From Bradyrhizobium sp. KBS0727 (GTDB lineage Bacteria; Pseudomonadota; Alphaproteobacteria; Rhizobiales; Xanthobacteraceae), in NCBI RefSeq assembly GCF_005937885.2, contig NZ_CP042176.1, positions 3,901,501-3,965,500 on the forward strand: DNA of 64,000 nt, given 5' to 3'. The notes under the pieces were generated by a model that was given only the letters and a program-made list of their open reading frames with translations, was not told the origin of the DNA and searched no databases. The position numbers and the translations under genes were made by a program. Below are positions 8,689 to 16,411 of the stretch, piece after piece. Within the stretch, counting starts at the first letter, position 1; each line of letters starts with the position of its first letter.

Positions 8689-9864
8689 TCATCTTGCATT
8701 GTCTGAGGCAGGCGACGGCGTACCCGAAACGTCATCGCGATTGCTTTGGTCGAAATGTTTGGTGGAGTTGAACATCGGTAGCAGCACGCGGAACGTGGTC
8801 TTCCGCGGCTGGGATTCGCATTCGATGATGCCGCCGTGATCGCCGACGATCTTGGCCACCAGCGCCAGCCCGAGCCCGCTGCCGGTCTGCTTGGTCGTGA
8901 CAAAGGGGTCGAACAGGTTCGGCAGCAGATCTTCCGGCACGCCGGAGCCGTTGTCCTTGACGCAGAATTCGAGCGGCAGCGACACCCGCGATTTCTTGCC
9001 CGGCACCGACAGCCGGACGCCGGGCCGAAACGCGGTGGTAAGCTGGATTTCCGCATCGCTGCCGAGATCGGCGACCGCTTCGGCGGCGTTCTTCACCAGG
9101 TTGAGGAACACCTGGATCAACTGGTCCTGATTGGCCAGCACCGGCGGCAGTGACGGGTCGTAGTCCTCGACGAAGCGGATGTTTCGGGCAAAGCCGGATT
9201 GCGCCAGCCGTTTGACGTGGTCGAGCACGGAATGGATGTTAACCGGGCCGCGCGCCACCGGGCGATCGTCGCCGAACACTTCCATGCGGTCGACCAGCGT
9301 CACGATACGGTCGGCCTCGTCGCAAATCAGCCGGGTCAGCATGCGGTCTTCGGACGAGGCCGCCTGCTCGAGCAATTGCGCAGCGCCTCGGATCCCCGAC
9401 AGCGGGTTCTTGATTTCATGGGCCAGCATCGCCGCCAAGGCGATCACCGAACGCGCCGCGCTGCGATGCGTCAGTTGCCGGTCCATCTTGTCGGCGATGG
9501 TGCGCTCCTGCAGCATGACAACGATATGGCCAGGCCGCTCCGTCAGCGGAGCCACGTGAAGATCGACCTGCCGATCGCCGCCGATCCGCGGCGTGCCGAG
9601 ATCGACCTTGTATTCATTGACCGGCGAGCCGCTCGATCGCACCTGATCGATCAGCGCCAGCAGCGGACTGCCGAACGGCACCAGCTCCTTCAGCGATTGC
9701 CGCCGCAGGAACTGGGTCGAAATCTCGAAGAAGGATTCGGCGGCGATGTTGGCGTCGACAATGCGGCCGTCCGGCGCCACCAGCAGCACGGGATTGGGCA
9801 ATGCGTTGAGGATCGCCTCACCGTCGGTGGGCAGGTGCCGGCGATGTTCTGCGACGGACGTCAT
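8689..9864 (-). CDS. ntrB: Nitrogen sensor kinase NtrB
   Basis: Cytoplasmic histidine kinase/phosphatase acting on NtrC, controlled by PII proteins in relatives. The start is set at the ATG 9862-9864 because it overlaps the dusB stop as ATGA; the frame is open further upstream only inside dusB. The resulting 391-residue protein has a PAS domain (about 15-110), the H box with His149 (LAHEIKNPLSGIRGAAQLLE), and an ATPase domain with the N box (FLNLVKNAAEAV), DNGSG and GSGLGLALVAKI. No membrane segment is evident, as expected for NtrB. Confidence 0.97.
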   Translation of the reverse strand: MTSVAEHRRHLPTDGEAILNALPNPVLLVAPDGRIVDANIAAESFFEISTQFLRRQSLKELVPFGSPLLALIDQVRSSGSPVNEYKVDLGTPRIGGDRQVDLHVAPLTERPGHIVVMLQERTIADKMDRQLTHRSAARSVIALAAMLAHEIKNPLSGIRGAAQLLEQAASSEDRMLTRLICDEADRIVTLVDRMEVFGDDRPVARGPVNIHSVLDHVKRLAQSGFARNIRFVEDYDPSLPPVLANQDQLIQVFLNLVKNAAEAVADLGSDAEIQLTTAFRPGVRLSVPGKKSRVSLPLEFCVKDNGSGVPEDLLPNLFDPFVTTKQTGSGLGLALVAKIVGDHGGIIECESQPRKTTFRVLLPMFNSTKHFDQSNRDDVSGTPSPASDNAR

Positions 9865-10895
9865 GCAGCTGCACTCCAAGCAAAATCGTCGAACGCGTCC
9901 TGGAGCGATCGATGCACCCGGTGCGGATCCTCCGACGTCAGAATGTTCTGACGCCAGGTCTTGAGTTTTTCGGCCGGGGCTCGGCTGCACTGCGCTGCGA
10001 CCTCCAGCGCCCAGCCGAGATGCTTGCGCGCGTGCTTCAAGCCGATGCGCAATCCATATAGTCGGCAGACCTCGTCATAGAGGGCGCGAATATGCGCGAG
10101 CTGTTCGGCGAGATCAGGTGAGGATTCGGCTTTTCCGGTTTCAAGCCGGCGTCCGATCTGGCCCGGCAACCACGGCTGGCCCTGTGCGCCGCGGCCGATC
10201 ATCACGGCATCGGCGCCCGACATATCGAGCGCGCGCACCGCCTTTTCGAACGAGGTGATGTCGCCGTTGACGACGAGCGGAACCGAGACCGCGTCCTTGA
10301 CGGCGCGCACCGCGCCCCAATCCGCCTCGCCCTTGTAGAACTGGCAACGCGTGCGCCCGTGCACCGTGATCATCTGCACGCCGGCGGCTTCGGCGCGACG
10401 TGCCAGTTCGGGCGCGTTCTGCGAACGATCGTCCCAGCCGAGCCGCATCTTCAGCGTCACCGGCACCTTCACTGCCGATATCGTCGCTTCGATGAGTTTC
10501 AGCGCGTGATCGAGATCGCGCATCAGCGCCGATCCGGACTGGCCGCCAGTCACGTGGCGCGCGGGACAGCCCATGTTGATGTCGATGATGTCGGCGCCCG
10601 CGGCTTCCGCGACCCTCGCCCCTTCCGCCATCCAGTGCGTTTCGCAGCCGGCGAGTTGAACCACATGGGTTCCGATGCCGGTCGCCTCGCAGCGCAGCCG
10701 CGACATCGGCCTGCCGTTCACGAGGTCGTCGCTCGCGGTCATCTCTGACACCACCAACCCGGCGCCGAGGGCGGCGGCGAGTCGTCGAAAGGGAGCGTCA
10801 GTGACACCAGACATCGGCGCCAGGAGAACCCGATTGGCGACGGCAATCTCGCGTATTTTCAACGGCTTATGGCGTGAACTTTCCAGGCCGGTCAC
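9861..10895 (-). CDS. dusB: tRNA-dihydrouridine synthase DusB (NifR3)
   Basis: Flavoenzyme that reduces uridines in the tRNA D-loop. The 344-residue protein begins its TIM barrel at RVLLAPMSGVTDAPFRRLA and carries the catalytic-cysteine segment DINMGCPARHVTGG and the phosphate-binding region VVNGDI...MIGRGAQG. It is the first gene of the dusB-ntrB-ntrC operon, a linkage first named nifR3-ntrBC in Rhodobacter. The stop overlaps the ntrB start by four bases (ATGA), implying translational coupling. Its start faces ispDF across a 255-base divergent spacer. Confidence 0.96.
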   Translation of the reverse strand: MTGLESSRHKPLKIREIAVANRVLLAPMSGVTDAPFRRLAAALGAGLVVSEMTASDDLVNGRPMSRLRCEATGIGTHVVQLAGCETHWMAEGARVAEAAGADIIDINMGCPARHVTGGQSGSALMRDLDHALKLIEATISAVKVPVTLKMRLGWDDRSQNAPELARRAEAAGVQMITVHGRTRCQFYKGEADWGAVRAVKDAVSVPLVVNGDITSFEKAVRALDMSGADAVMIGRGAQGQPWLPGQIGRRLETGKAESSPDLAEQLAHIRALYDEVCRLYGLRIGLKHARKHLGWALEVAAQCSRAPAEKLKTWRQNILTSEDPHRVHRSLQDAFDDFAWSAAA

Positions 10896-11150
10896 GGAGT
10901 TCTCATGGTTGGCGCGGCAGCGTCATTGCAACCGTCGACGCATATTGTGAGCACAAATCTTGTGCAGTCAAGCTTCATGCCTACACTTTAGACAGTTCTA
11001 TCATTTGTGCAAGTGCACTGCAACAAAATCTGCTTTTCCCACAGCTATTGGGAATCGCTCTGTTTTTGCGCATTCGGCATGGTAAGGGCTGTGCGCCAGC
11101 GAACGCCGCAACGCCGTCCCTCAACCCCAATTCGTCCGTCATTGAGTCTG
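10896..11150. other. Divergent spacer dusB/ispDF with inverted repeat
   Basis: Spacer of 255 bases that must contain the promoters of the dusB-ntrBC operon and of ispDF. It holds the short inverted repeat GTGCA-AG-TGCAC at 11007-11018. NtrC sites in proteobacteria carry GCAC/GTGC half-sites with wider spacing, so this is only a weak candidate for autoregulation. I see no other structure. Confidence 0.3.
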
Positions 11151-12332
11151 ATGCCCAAATCCAAGCGTACAGCCGCCATCCTCGTCGCAGCCGGGCGCGG
11201 CCTTCGCGCCGGCGCCGGCGGGCCCAAGCAATACCGCACTATCGGCGGCCAGACCGTCATCTTCCGCGCCATGGAGGCGTTTTGCGAGCACCCGGACGTG
11301 TTCGCCGTGCAGCCCGTGGTCAACCCCGATGACGCCGCGATCTTCAACGAGGCCGTAGCGGGGCTGCGCCATCAGCCTCCGACCAACGGCGGTGCGACGC
11401 GCCAGGCCTCGGTGCATGCCGGTCTTGAGGCGCTGGCCGCCGAGAAGCCCGACATCGTTTTGATCCACGACGCCGCCCGTCCCTTCGTGACGCCGGCGGT
11501 GATTTCGCGCGCGATCGCCGCCGCGGAGCGCACCGGCGCCGCGGTTCCGGCGATCGCCGTCACCGATACCATCAAGCAGGTCGGTGATACCGGCGATGTC
11601 GAGGCGACGCCTGAACGCGCGCGGCTGCGGATCGCGCAAACGCCGCAAGCGTTTCGCTTCGACGTCATCCTCGAGGCTCATCGCCGCGCTGCGCGCGACG
11701 GCCGCGGCGATTTCACCGACGATGCGGCGCTCGCCGAGTGGGCGGGATTGACGGTGGCGACCTTTGAAGGCGATCCTGCGAACATGAAACTGACCACCCC
11801 CGAAGACTTCGTCCGCGAGGAAGCCCGCCTCGCCAGCCAGTTCGGCGACATCAGGACCGGCACCGGCTATGACGTACATGCCTTCGGCGATGGTGATCAC
11901 CTGATGATCTGCGGCGTCCGCGTGCCGCACACACGCGGCTTTCTCGCCCATTCCGACGGCGATGTCGGCCTGCATGCTCTGGTCGACGCCATCCTCGGCG
12001 CGCTGGCGGACGGCGACATCGGCTCGCATTTTCCGCCCAGCGACATCAAGTGGAAGGGTGCCGCGTCCGACAAATTCCTCAAATACGCCATCGAGCGCGT
12101 CACCGCGCGCGGCGGCCGGATCGCCAATCTCGAGGTCACGCTGATCTGCGAGCGTCCGAAGATCGGTCCCCTTCGCGACGCCATGCGCGCACGCATTGCC
12201 GAGATCACCGGCGTCAACGTCTCGCGCGTCGCCGTCAAGGCGACCACCAGCGAGCGGCTCGGCTTTACCGGCCGCGAGGAAGGCATCGCCGCGACCGCCA
12301 GCGCCACCATCCGTTTGCCCTGGAGCGAATAG
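11151..12332 (+). CDS. ispDF: Bifunctional IspD/IspF isoprenoid enzyme
   Basis: Fusion of two enzymes of the methylerythritol-phosphate pathway: 2-C-methyl-D-erythritol 4-phosphate cytidylyltransferase (IspD) and 2-C-methyl-D-erythritol 2,4-cyclodiphosphate synthase (IspF). I start at the ATG at 11151 (MPKSKRTAAILVAAGRG); the open frame extends 48 codons upstream but without domain character. Residues 1-230 are IspD (AAGRGLRAGAGGPKQY for CTP binding, then HDAARPFV). Residues from about 235 are IspF, with the metal-binding DVHAF, AHSDGDV and the later ERLGFTGREEGIAA. 394 residues fits the fused enzymes of alphaproteobacteria. The next gene starts one base after its stop. Confidence 0.97.
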   Translation: MPKSKRTAAILVAAGRGLRAGAGGPKQYRTIGGQTVIFRAMEAFCEHPDVFAVQPVVNPDDAAIFNEAVAGLRHQPPTNGGATRQASVHAGLEALAAEKPDIVLIHDAARPFVTPAVISRAIAAAERTGAAVPAIAVTDTIKQVGDTGDVEATPERARLRIAQTPQAFRFDVILEAHRRAARDGRGDFTDDAALAEWAGLTVATFEGDPANMKLTTPEDFVREEARLASQFGDIRTGTGYDVHAFGDGDHLMICGVRVPHTRGFLAHSDGDVGLHALVDAILGALADGDIGSHFPPSDIKWKGAASDKFLKYAIERVTARGGRIANLEVTLICERPKIGPLRDAMRARIAEITGVNVSRVAVKATTSERLGFTGREEGIAATASATIRLPWSE

Positions 12333-12333
12333 C

Positions 12334-12939
12334 ATGAGCGGCAGCGACGCCCGCGCCCTCTCCCGCTCGCTGCTCGACCTGTGCCGGATGCGCAAGCTGA
12401 CGGTTGCGACCGCTGAATCCTGTACCGGCGGCCTCGTCGCCGGCGCGCTGACTGACATTCCCGGTTCCTCCGACGTGATCGATCGCGGCTTCGTCACCTA
12501 TTCCAACGACGCCAAGCGCGCGATGCTCGGCGTCAAGGCGACCACGCTGGCGACCTTCGGCGCCGTCAGCAAGGAAACCGCCACCGCGATGGCGATCGGC
12601 GCGTTGGAACGCGCCGGCGTCGATCTCGCGGTATCCATTACCGGTATCGCCGGTCCCGGAGGTGCGACGCCGGGCAAGCCGGTCGGCCTGGTGCATTTCG
12701 CCGTCGCCGCCCGCGACGGCCGCATCCTGCACCGCGAATGCCGGTTCGGCGCCATCGGCCGCACCACCGTGCGCCAGCGCTCCGTGGTCGAGGCCCTGCG
12801 CATGCTGATGGAACTGGCGCGCGGACCGCAGGCGCCGGCGAAGCCACGCCGCGCTGCCGCGAGCCGGCTGCGCCCCCGCGTCGCCCGGACGCCCCGCGGC
12901 GGCGCCGTCAAACGCCGGCGGCCGCCAGCACCGCGCTAG
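12334..12939 (+). CDS. pncC: CinA-family nicotinamide-nucleotide amidohydrolase
   Basis: CinA C-terminal-domain protein; characterised members deamidate nicotinamide mononucleotide in pyridine-nucleotide recycling. The ATG at 12334 lies one base after the ispDF stop. Residues 1-165 are the full domain, with VATAESCTGGLVAGALTDIP and SITGIAGPGGATPGKPVGLV as signatures. The last 37 residues or so are an added Arg/Pro/Ala-rich basic tail that the core family lacks. The stop shares a CTAG palindrome with the stop of the convergent gene on the other strand (overlap 12936-12939). Confidence 0.92.
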   Translation: MSGSDARALSRSLLDLCRMRKLTVATAESCTGGLVAGALTDIPGSSDVIDRGFVTYSNDAKRAMLGVKATTLATFGAVSKETATAMAIGALERAGVDLAVSITGIAGPGGATPGKPVGLVHFAVAARDGRILHRECRFGAIGRTTVRQRSVVEALRMLMELARGPQAPAKPRRAAASRLRPRVARTPRGGAVKRRRPPAPR

Positions 12940-13391
12940 CCCTTGCCGTACACCGCATCGGCGCGCTTCTCGAACGCTGCCGCAAAGCGCTGGAACGCCG
13001 CGTCGAACATCGTGCCCATCAACATCGCCAGCATCCGGCTCTTGAATTCGTAGCTGAGGAAAAACCCGACGTCGCAGTCGGTTTCGGACCGAGGCTCAAA
13101 GGTCCAGCGGTTTTCGAGATTGCTGAACGGCCCCTTCAGGTACTCGACCAGGATCTTGAGGTTCGGCCGGTCCAGCGTCACCCGGCTGGTGAAGGATTCC
13201 CGCACCAGCTTGAACGACACCGTCATGTCGGCGACGACGATCTCGGTACCGTCGGGCTTTGGCGTGCGCTGGCGGATCTTCAGCGAATGGCACAGCGGCA
13301 CGAATTCCGGATAGCGCTCGACGTCGGCGACCAGATCGAACATTTGGGCCGCGGTGTGATGAACCCGGCGTTTGCTGGAAAATCTCGGCAT
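12936..13391 (-). CDS. COQ10/RatA-family START-like protein
   Basis: Small lipid-binding-fold (SRPBCC) protein of 151 residues. Mitochondrial and alphaproteobacterial COQ10 homologues bind ubiquinone and support respiration; the E. coli homologue RatA has also been called a ribosome-association toxin. It opens MPRFSSKRRVHHTAAQMFDL and contains VADVERYPEFVPLCHSLKI and FLSYEFKSRML, typical of the family. It lies 4 bases downstream of lipA, same strand, so it is probably in one transcript with it. A ubiquinone role is more likely than a toxin role in this lineage (inference). Confidence 0.9.
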   Translation of the reverse strand: MPRFSSKRRVHHTAAQMFDLVADVERYPEFVPLCHSLKIRQRTPKPDGTEIVVADMTVSFKLVRESFTSRVTLDRPNLKILVEYLKGPFSNLENRWTFEPRSETDCDVGFFLSYEFKSRMLAMLMGTMFDAAFQRFAAAFEKRADAVYGKG

Positions 13392-13395
13392 CGGC

Positions 13396-14355
13396 TCAAC
13401 GCGACAGTGCAGCCCGGGCCGCTTGCAGTTTGGCGAAATCGTCGCCGGCGTGGTGCGACGAGCGGGTCAGCGGGCTCGCCGACACCATCAGGAAACCCTT
13501 GGTATAGGCGACCTTCTCGTAGCCCGCGAATTCGTCCGGGGTCACATAACGCATCACGGCGTGATGCTTGCGGGTCGGCTGCAGGTATTGCCCGATGGTG
13601 AGGAAATCGACGTCCGCCGAACGCAAGTCGTCCATCACCTGCAGCACCTCGTGCCGCTCCTCGCCGAGGCCGACCATGATGCCGGACTTGGTGAAGATGG
13701 TGGGATCGATTTCCTTGACCCGCTGCAACAGCCGGATCGAATGGAAGTAGCGCGCGCCCGGGCGGACCGTGAGATAACGCGATGGCACGGTTTCCAGATT
13801 GTGGTTGAACACGTCGGGCTTGGCCTTGGCGACCACTTCGAGCGCGCCTTCCTTGCGCAGGAAATCCGGGGTCAGAATTTCGATCGTGGTGGTCGGGCAG
13901 CGGGCGCGGATCGCGCGGATGGTCTCTGCGAAATGTTCGGCGCCGCCATCGCCGAGATCGTCGCGATCGACCGAGGTGATGACGATATGGGCAAGCCCGA
14001 GCTTGAAGGTCGCTTCCGCGACATGTTCCGGCTCCGACGCATCGAGCGCGCCGGGCATGCCGGTCTTGACGTTGCAGAACGCGCAGGCACGGGTGCAGGT
14101 GTCGCCCATGATCATGAAGGTGGCGTGCTTCTTGTCCCAGCACTCGCCGATGTTCGGGCAGCCGGCCTCCTCGCACACCGTGACGAGACCGTTCTCCTTG
14201 ACGATTTTCCGCGTGTCGGCGTAGCCGCGGGTGTTCGGCGCCCGCACCCGGATCCAGTCCGGCTTTGGCGGCGACAGCGCGTCCGGCCGGTTCACCTTTT
14301 CGGGGTGACGCGGGCGTACCTGGTTGGTGGAGACGGTATCGACAAGGACGACCAT
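13396..14355 (-). CDS. lipA: Lipoyl synthase
   Basis: Radical-SAM enzyme that inserts two sulfur atoms into octanoyl groups on carrier proteins such as pyruvate dehydrogenase E2. The 319-residue protein carries the auxiliary-cluster cysteines in CEEAGCPNIGEC and the radical-SAM motif CTRACAFC, and ends with the conserved region after SPLTRSSHHAGDDF. The length is normal. It lies upstream of the COQ10-like gene with a 4-base gap. Its start faces the DNA-glycosylase gene across a spacer that contains a repeated palindromic motif. Confidence 0.97.
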   Translation of the reverse strand: MVVLVDTVSTNQVRPRHPEKVNRPDALSPPKPDWIRVRAPNTRGYADTRKIVKENGLVTVCEEAGCPNIGECWDKKHATFMIMGDTCTRACAFCNVKTGMPGALDASEPEHVAEATFKLGLAHIVITSVDRDDLGDGGAEHFAETIRAIRARCPTTTIEILTPDFLRKEGALEVVAKAKPDVFNHNLETVPSRYLTVRPGARYFHSIRLLQRVKEIDPTIFTKSGIMVGLGEERHEVLQVMDDLRSADVDFLTIGQYLQPTRKHHAVMRYVTPDEFAGYEKVAYTKGFLMVSASPLTRSSHHAGDDFAKLQAARAALSR

Positions 14356-14412
14356 GTTAAGTCCGGCAGTTGCTGAAACACCTAGCTAGTCCGTGTCGCC
14401 GACGGCCGCAAC

Positions 14413-14455
14413 CCGATTGCGGAATACCGCCATCCGATTGCGGAAGTCCGCAATC
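14413..14455. promoter_or_regulatory. Repeated motif and hairpin between lipA and glycosylase
   Basis: The 12-base sequence CCGATTGCGGAA occurs at 14413-14424 and again at 14434-14445, exactly 21 bases apart. The second copy continues into a perfect 9-base inverted repeat, GATTGCGGA-AG-TCCGCAATC (14436-14455). Two helical turns of spacing between copies, in a spacer between divergent genes, is what a regulator-binding site would look like, but no regulator is known for it. It could also be a small repeat element. Confidence 0.5.
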
Positions 14456-14530
14456 CGGCATCGCCGAAGCTAGCAGAAACGTGCAAGATATTGACAGTTT
14501 TCACCTGTTCCACAGCGATTCTCACCTGAA

Positions 14531-15136
14531 ATGGTTCGAAGTCCCAAGCCGGCCGTTGCCGCCGCCCGCAGCCTCGGCAAGCCGCTGAAACGCTCGTTTT
14601 TTGCCCGCAGCGTGCACGAGGTCGCACCCGACCTGATCGGGGCGACGCTGCTGGTCGACGGCGTCGGCGGCATCATTGTCGAGGTCGAGGCCTATCACCA
14701 TACCGAACCCGCCGCGCACTCCTTCAACGGGCCGACGCCCCGCAACATGGTGATGTTCGGCCCTCCCGGCTTTTCCTACGTCTACCGCTCCTACGGCATC
14801 CACTGGTGCGTCAACTTCGTCTGCGAAAAGGAAGGCTCGGCCAGCGCGGTGCTGATCCGCGCACTGGAGCCGACCCACGGCATTCCAGCGATGCGCCGCC
14901 GTCGCGGCCTGCACGACGAGCGGGCGCTGTGTTCCGGCCCCGGAAAACTCTGCGAAGCGCTCGGCATTACCATCGCGCACAGCGAACTGCCGCTCGATGC
15001 CTCGCCGTTCGCGCTGCATGCGCGCATGGGGAAGCCCGAGATCGTCGCCGGCGTGCGGATCGGGATTACCAAGGCCGTCGATCTGCCATGGCGGTATGGG
15101 CTGAAGGACTCGCGGTTTCTGAGCAAGCGATTTTGA
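14531..15136 (+). CDS. 3-methyladenine DNA glycosylase (AAG/MPG family)
   Basis: Base-excision repair enzyme removing alkylated or deaminated purines. The 201-residue protein has the family layout: RSFFARSVHEVAPDLIGATL, the catalytic segment IIVEVEAYHHTEPAAHSF with the general-base glutamate in VEAY, the PPGFSYVYRSYGIHWCVN strand that contacts DNA, and CSGPGKLCEALGI. Length matches bacterial members. It stands alone on the plus strand between lipA and a repeat-filled spacer. Confidence 0.93.
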   Translation: MVRSPKPAVAAARSLGKPLKRSFFARSVHEVAPDLIGATLLVDGVGGIIVEVEAYHHTEPAAHSFNGPTPRNMVMFGPPGFSYVYRSYGIHWCVNFVCEKEGSASAVLIRALEPTHGIPAMRRRRGLHDERALCSGPGKLCEALGITIAHSELPLDASPFALHARMGKPEIVAGVRIGITKAVDLPWRYGLKDSRFLSKRF

Positions 15137-15883
15137 CAATGGGCGCATCGAAGCTGTCACGGTGAGAGACTGTCGTTCCGGGGCGTGCGAAGCACGAACC
15201 CGGAACTTCGAGATTCCGGGTTCGCCGCGTTGCGGCGCCCCGGAATGACGGGGGATGCAAACATACGACTTCGCAATCTCGCGGCATGATCTGCCCGAAG
15301 TTTTTCATTTCGTTTGCCCTCTCAGAAGATAGAGGGCGCGGGGAAGACCGGGTGCGCGCTGCACCCGCGGTCTCGCGTGCGATAGATGCAACAAGATGTG
15401 CACACGAGCATACAGGTTCAGCGGAGAACACCCGGCCTCCCCCACGCAATGGCTTTACGGCTTATACGTGATCGCCCTGGTGACCGGCTTGCTTGCCACC
15501 ATCATCATTGGAAACTTTCGCTTCCGCCGACTTGACGCCAGCACCGGGACGTCAGGCCCATACGACTTCGCCGTACGCTTTTGCCGCGCTCGTCAGTCGC
15601 AGCCTTCGCGTCCATCGCATCCCACCGCACGGTCGTGACGATCGCGATCGCCCCTCTTGTCGCGGTAGACGGGCGGAGTTGAACTCCTGATTTGCCCGAC
15701 GGAGCAACGGGAATATTTTTTCGAAGAGGGCTGGACAGACTTTGGGTGATTTGCCCGACGGGTTGATTTGTCGCAGAGCGGGAAATGAATTCGTCATTGC
15801 GCGCGCAAGCGAAGCAGTGCATGCGGCCACCCGCCGAAACCGACGAGAATACGTGCGTCAAGCCAAGCGCAGTGAGCCCCCTC
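15137..15883. other. Repeat-filled spacer without a convincing gene
   Basis: This 750-base stretch has only short open frames with no domain character. It contains a palindromic element (15172-15249), then about 500 bases that read like an old dispersed repeat. Within it the 15-mer TGATTTGCCCGACGG occurs twice, at 15688-15702 and 15747-15761. Near the right end, GTCATTGCGCGCGCAAGCGA (starting about 15795) resembles a common intergenic repeat end in rhizobial genomes (from memory, not checked). I see no promoter or RNA gene I can name. Confidence 0.5.
15172..15249. repeat. Palindromic intergenic element A
   Basis: Nested inverted repeats. The outer arms are GTCGTTCCGGGGCG (15172-15185) and CGCCCCGGAATGAC (15236-15249), complementary except for one position. 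The inner arms are CGAACCCGGAA (15195-15205) and TTCCGGGTTCG (15214-15224), perfectly complementary around an 8-base loop. As RNA it would fold into a long branched hairpin. The layout is that of REP-like elements that occur in many copies in Bradyrhizobium-type genomes; that copy number is recalled, not measured here. Confidence 0.75.
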
Positions 15884-16270
15884 TTACACCGCGTGATGGC
15901 AGACCGCCTCGATCCGGTTGCCGTCGGGATCGCGCAGGAACGCGGCGTAGTAGGAAGCGTGGTAGTCGCGCAGGCCCGGCACGCCGTCATCCTTGCCGCC
16001 GGCGGCGATGCCGGCGTCCCAGAACGCGTCGACCTGGGTCCGCCACTTCGCCTTGAAGCACCAATGACGGCCGAGGGCGTCCTCCGGCTTTGGGCCCTTG
16101 CGGATCGTGAGATAAACGCGGTCGGGATAGGCCGAACGTGCCCGCTCGCCATAGCCGAGCCAGTCGTCGCGGCGGCCGACCTTGACGACATCGAGCGTCT
16201 TCATGATGGCGTCATAGAACCGCTCGGCCGCGGCGATGTCGGATACGGTGATGGAGACGTGGTCGAGCAT
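15884..16270 (-). CDS. VOC (glyoxalase/dioxygenase-fold) protein
   Basis: Small metal-binding-fold protein of 128 residues. It opens MLDHVSITVSDIAAAERFYDA, the standard start of vicinal-oxygen-chelate proteins, with a likely metal ligand at His4. It ends with AAFLRDPDGNRIEAVCHHAV, the usual second half with a Glu ligand. The specific reaction cannot be told from sequence; lactoylglutathione-lyase-like or resistance functions are possible. It is flanked on both sides by palindromic repeats and has no operon partner. Confidence 0.88.
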   Translation of the reverse strand: MLDHVSITVSDIAAAERFYDAIMKTLDVVKVGRRDDWLGYGERARSAYPDRVYLTIRKGPKPEDALGRHWCFKAKWRTQVDAFWDAGIAAGGKDDGVPGLRDYHASYYAAFLRDPDGNRIEAVCHHAV

Positions 16271-16310
16271 TGTTGGCTCCGCTAAAGGATTCAGCTCCTT
16301 CGTCCGACTT

Positions 16311-16401
16311 CGTCATGCCCGGCCTTGCGCCGGGCATCCACGTCTTCGGCCCACAGCAACAAGAAAGACGTGGATGGCCGGGACGAAGCCCGGCCATGAC
16401 G
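16311..16401. repeat. Palindromic intergenic element B
   Basis: An inverted repeat almost filling the gap between the VOC gene and valS. The left arm runs from CGTCATGCCCGGCC to CATCCACGTCTT (from 16311), the right arm from AAGACGTGGATGGCCGGG to GGCCATGACG (to 16401). The arms match over about 36 bases with a few compensated differences, and both contain smaller GC hairpins. As it lies between a gene start and the end of valS, it could serve as the valS terminator or mRNA stabiliser. It is a different family from element A. Confidence 0.75.
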
Positions 16402-16411
16402 GAGACCCCGT

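Noticed and set aside
11139..12497. Open frame of 452 codons on the minus strand opposite ispDF
   Set aside because: Antisense shadow; the plus strand carries both IspD and IspF motifs.
12936..13391. RatA toxin of a toxin-antitoxin pair
   Set aside because: There is no RatB-like partner next to it. The gene follows lipA, and family members in alphaproteobacteria are COQ10-like, so a ubiquinone role is more likely.
15286..15690. Small open frames in the repeat-filled spacer (for example one opening MICPKFFISFALSEDRGRGE)
   Set aside because: They lie in repeat-like sequence, have no ribosome-binding sites and lack protein-like composition. Such frames are often annotated by mistake.
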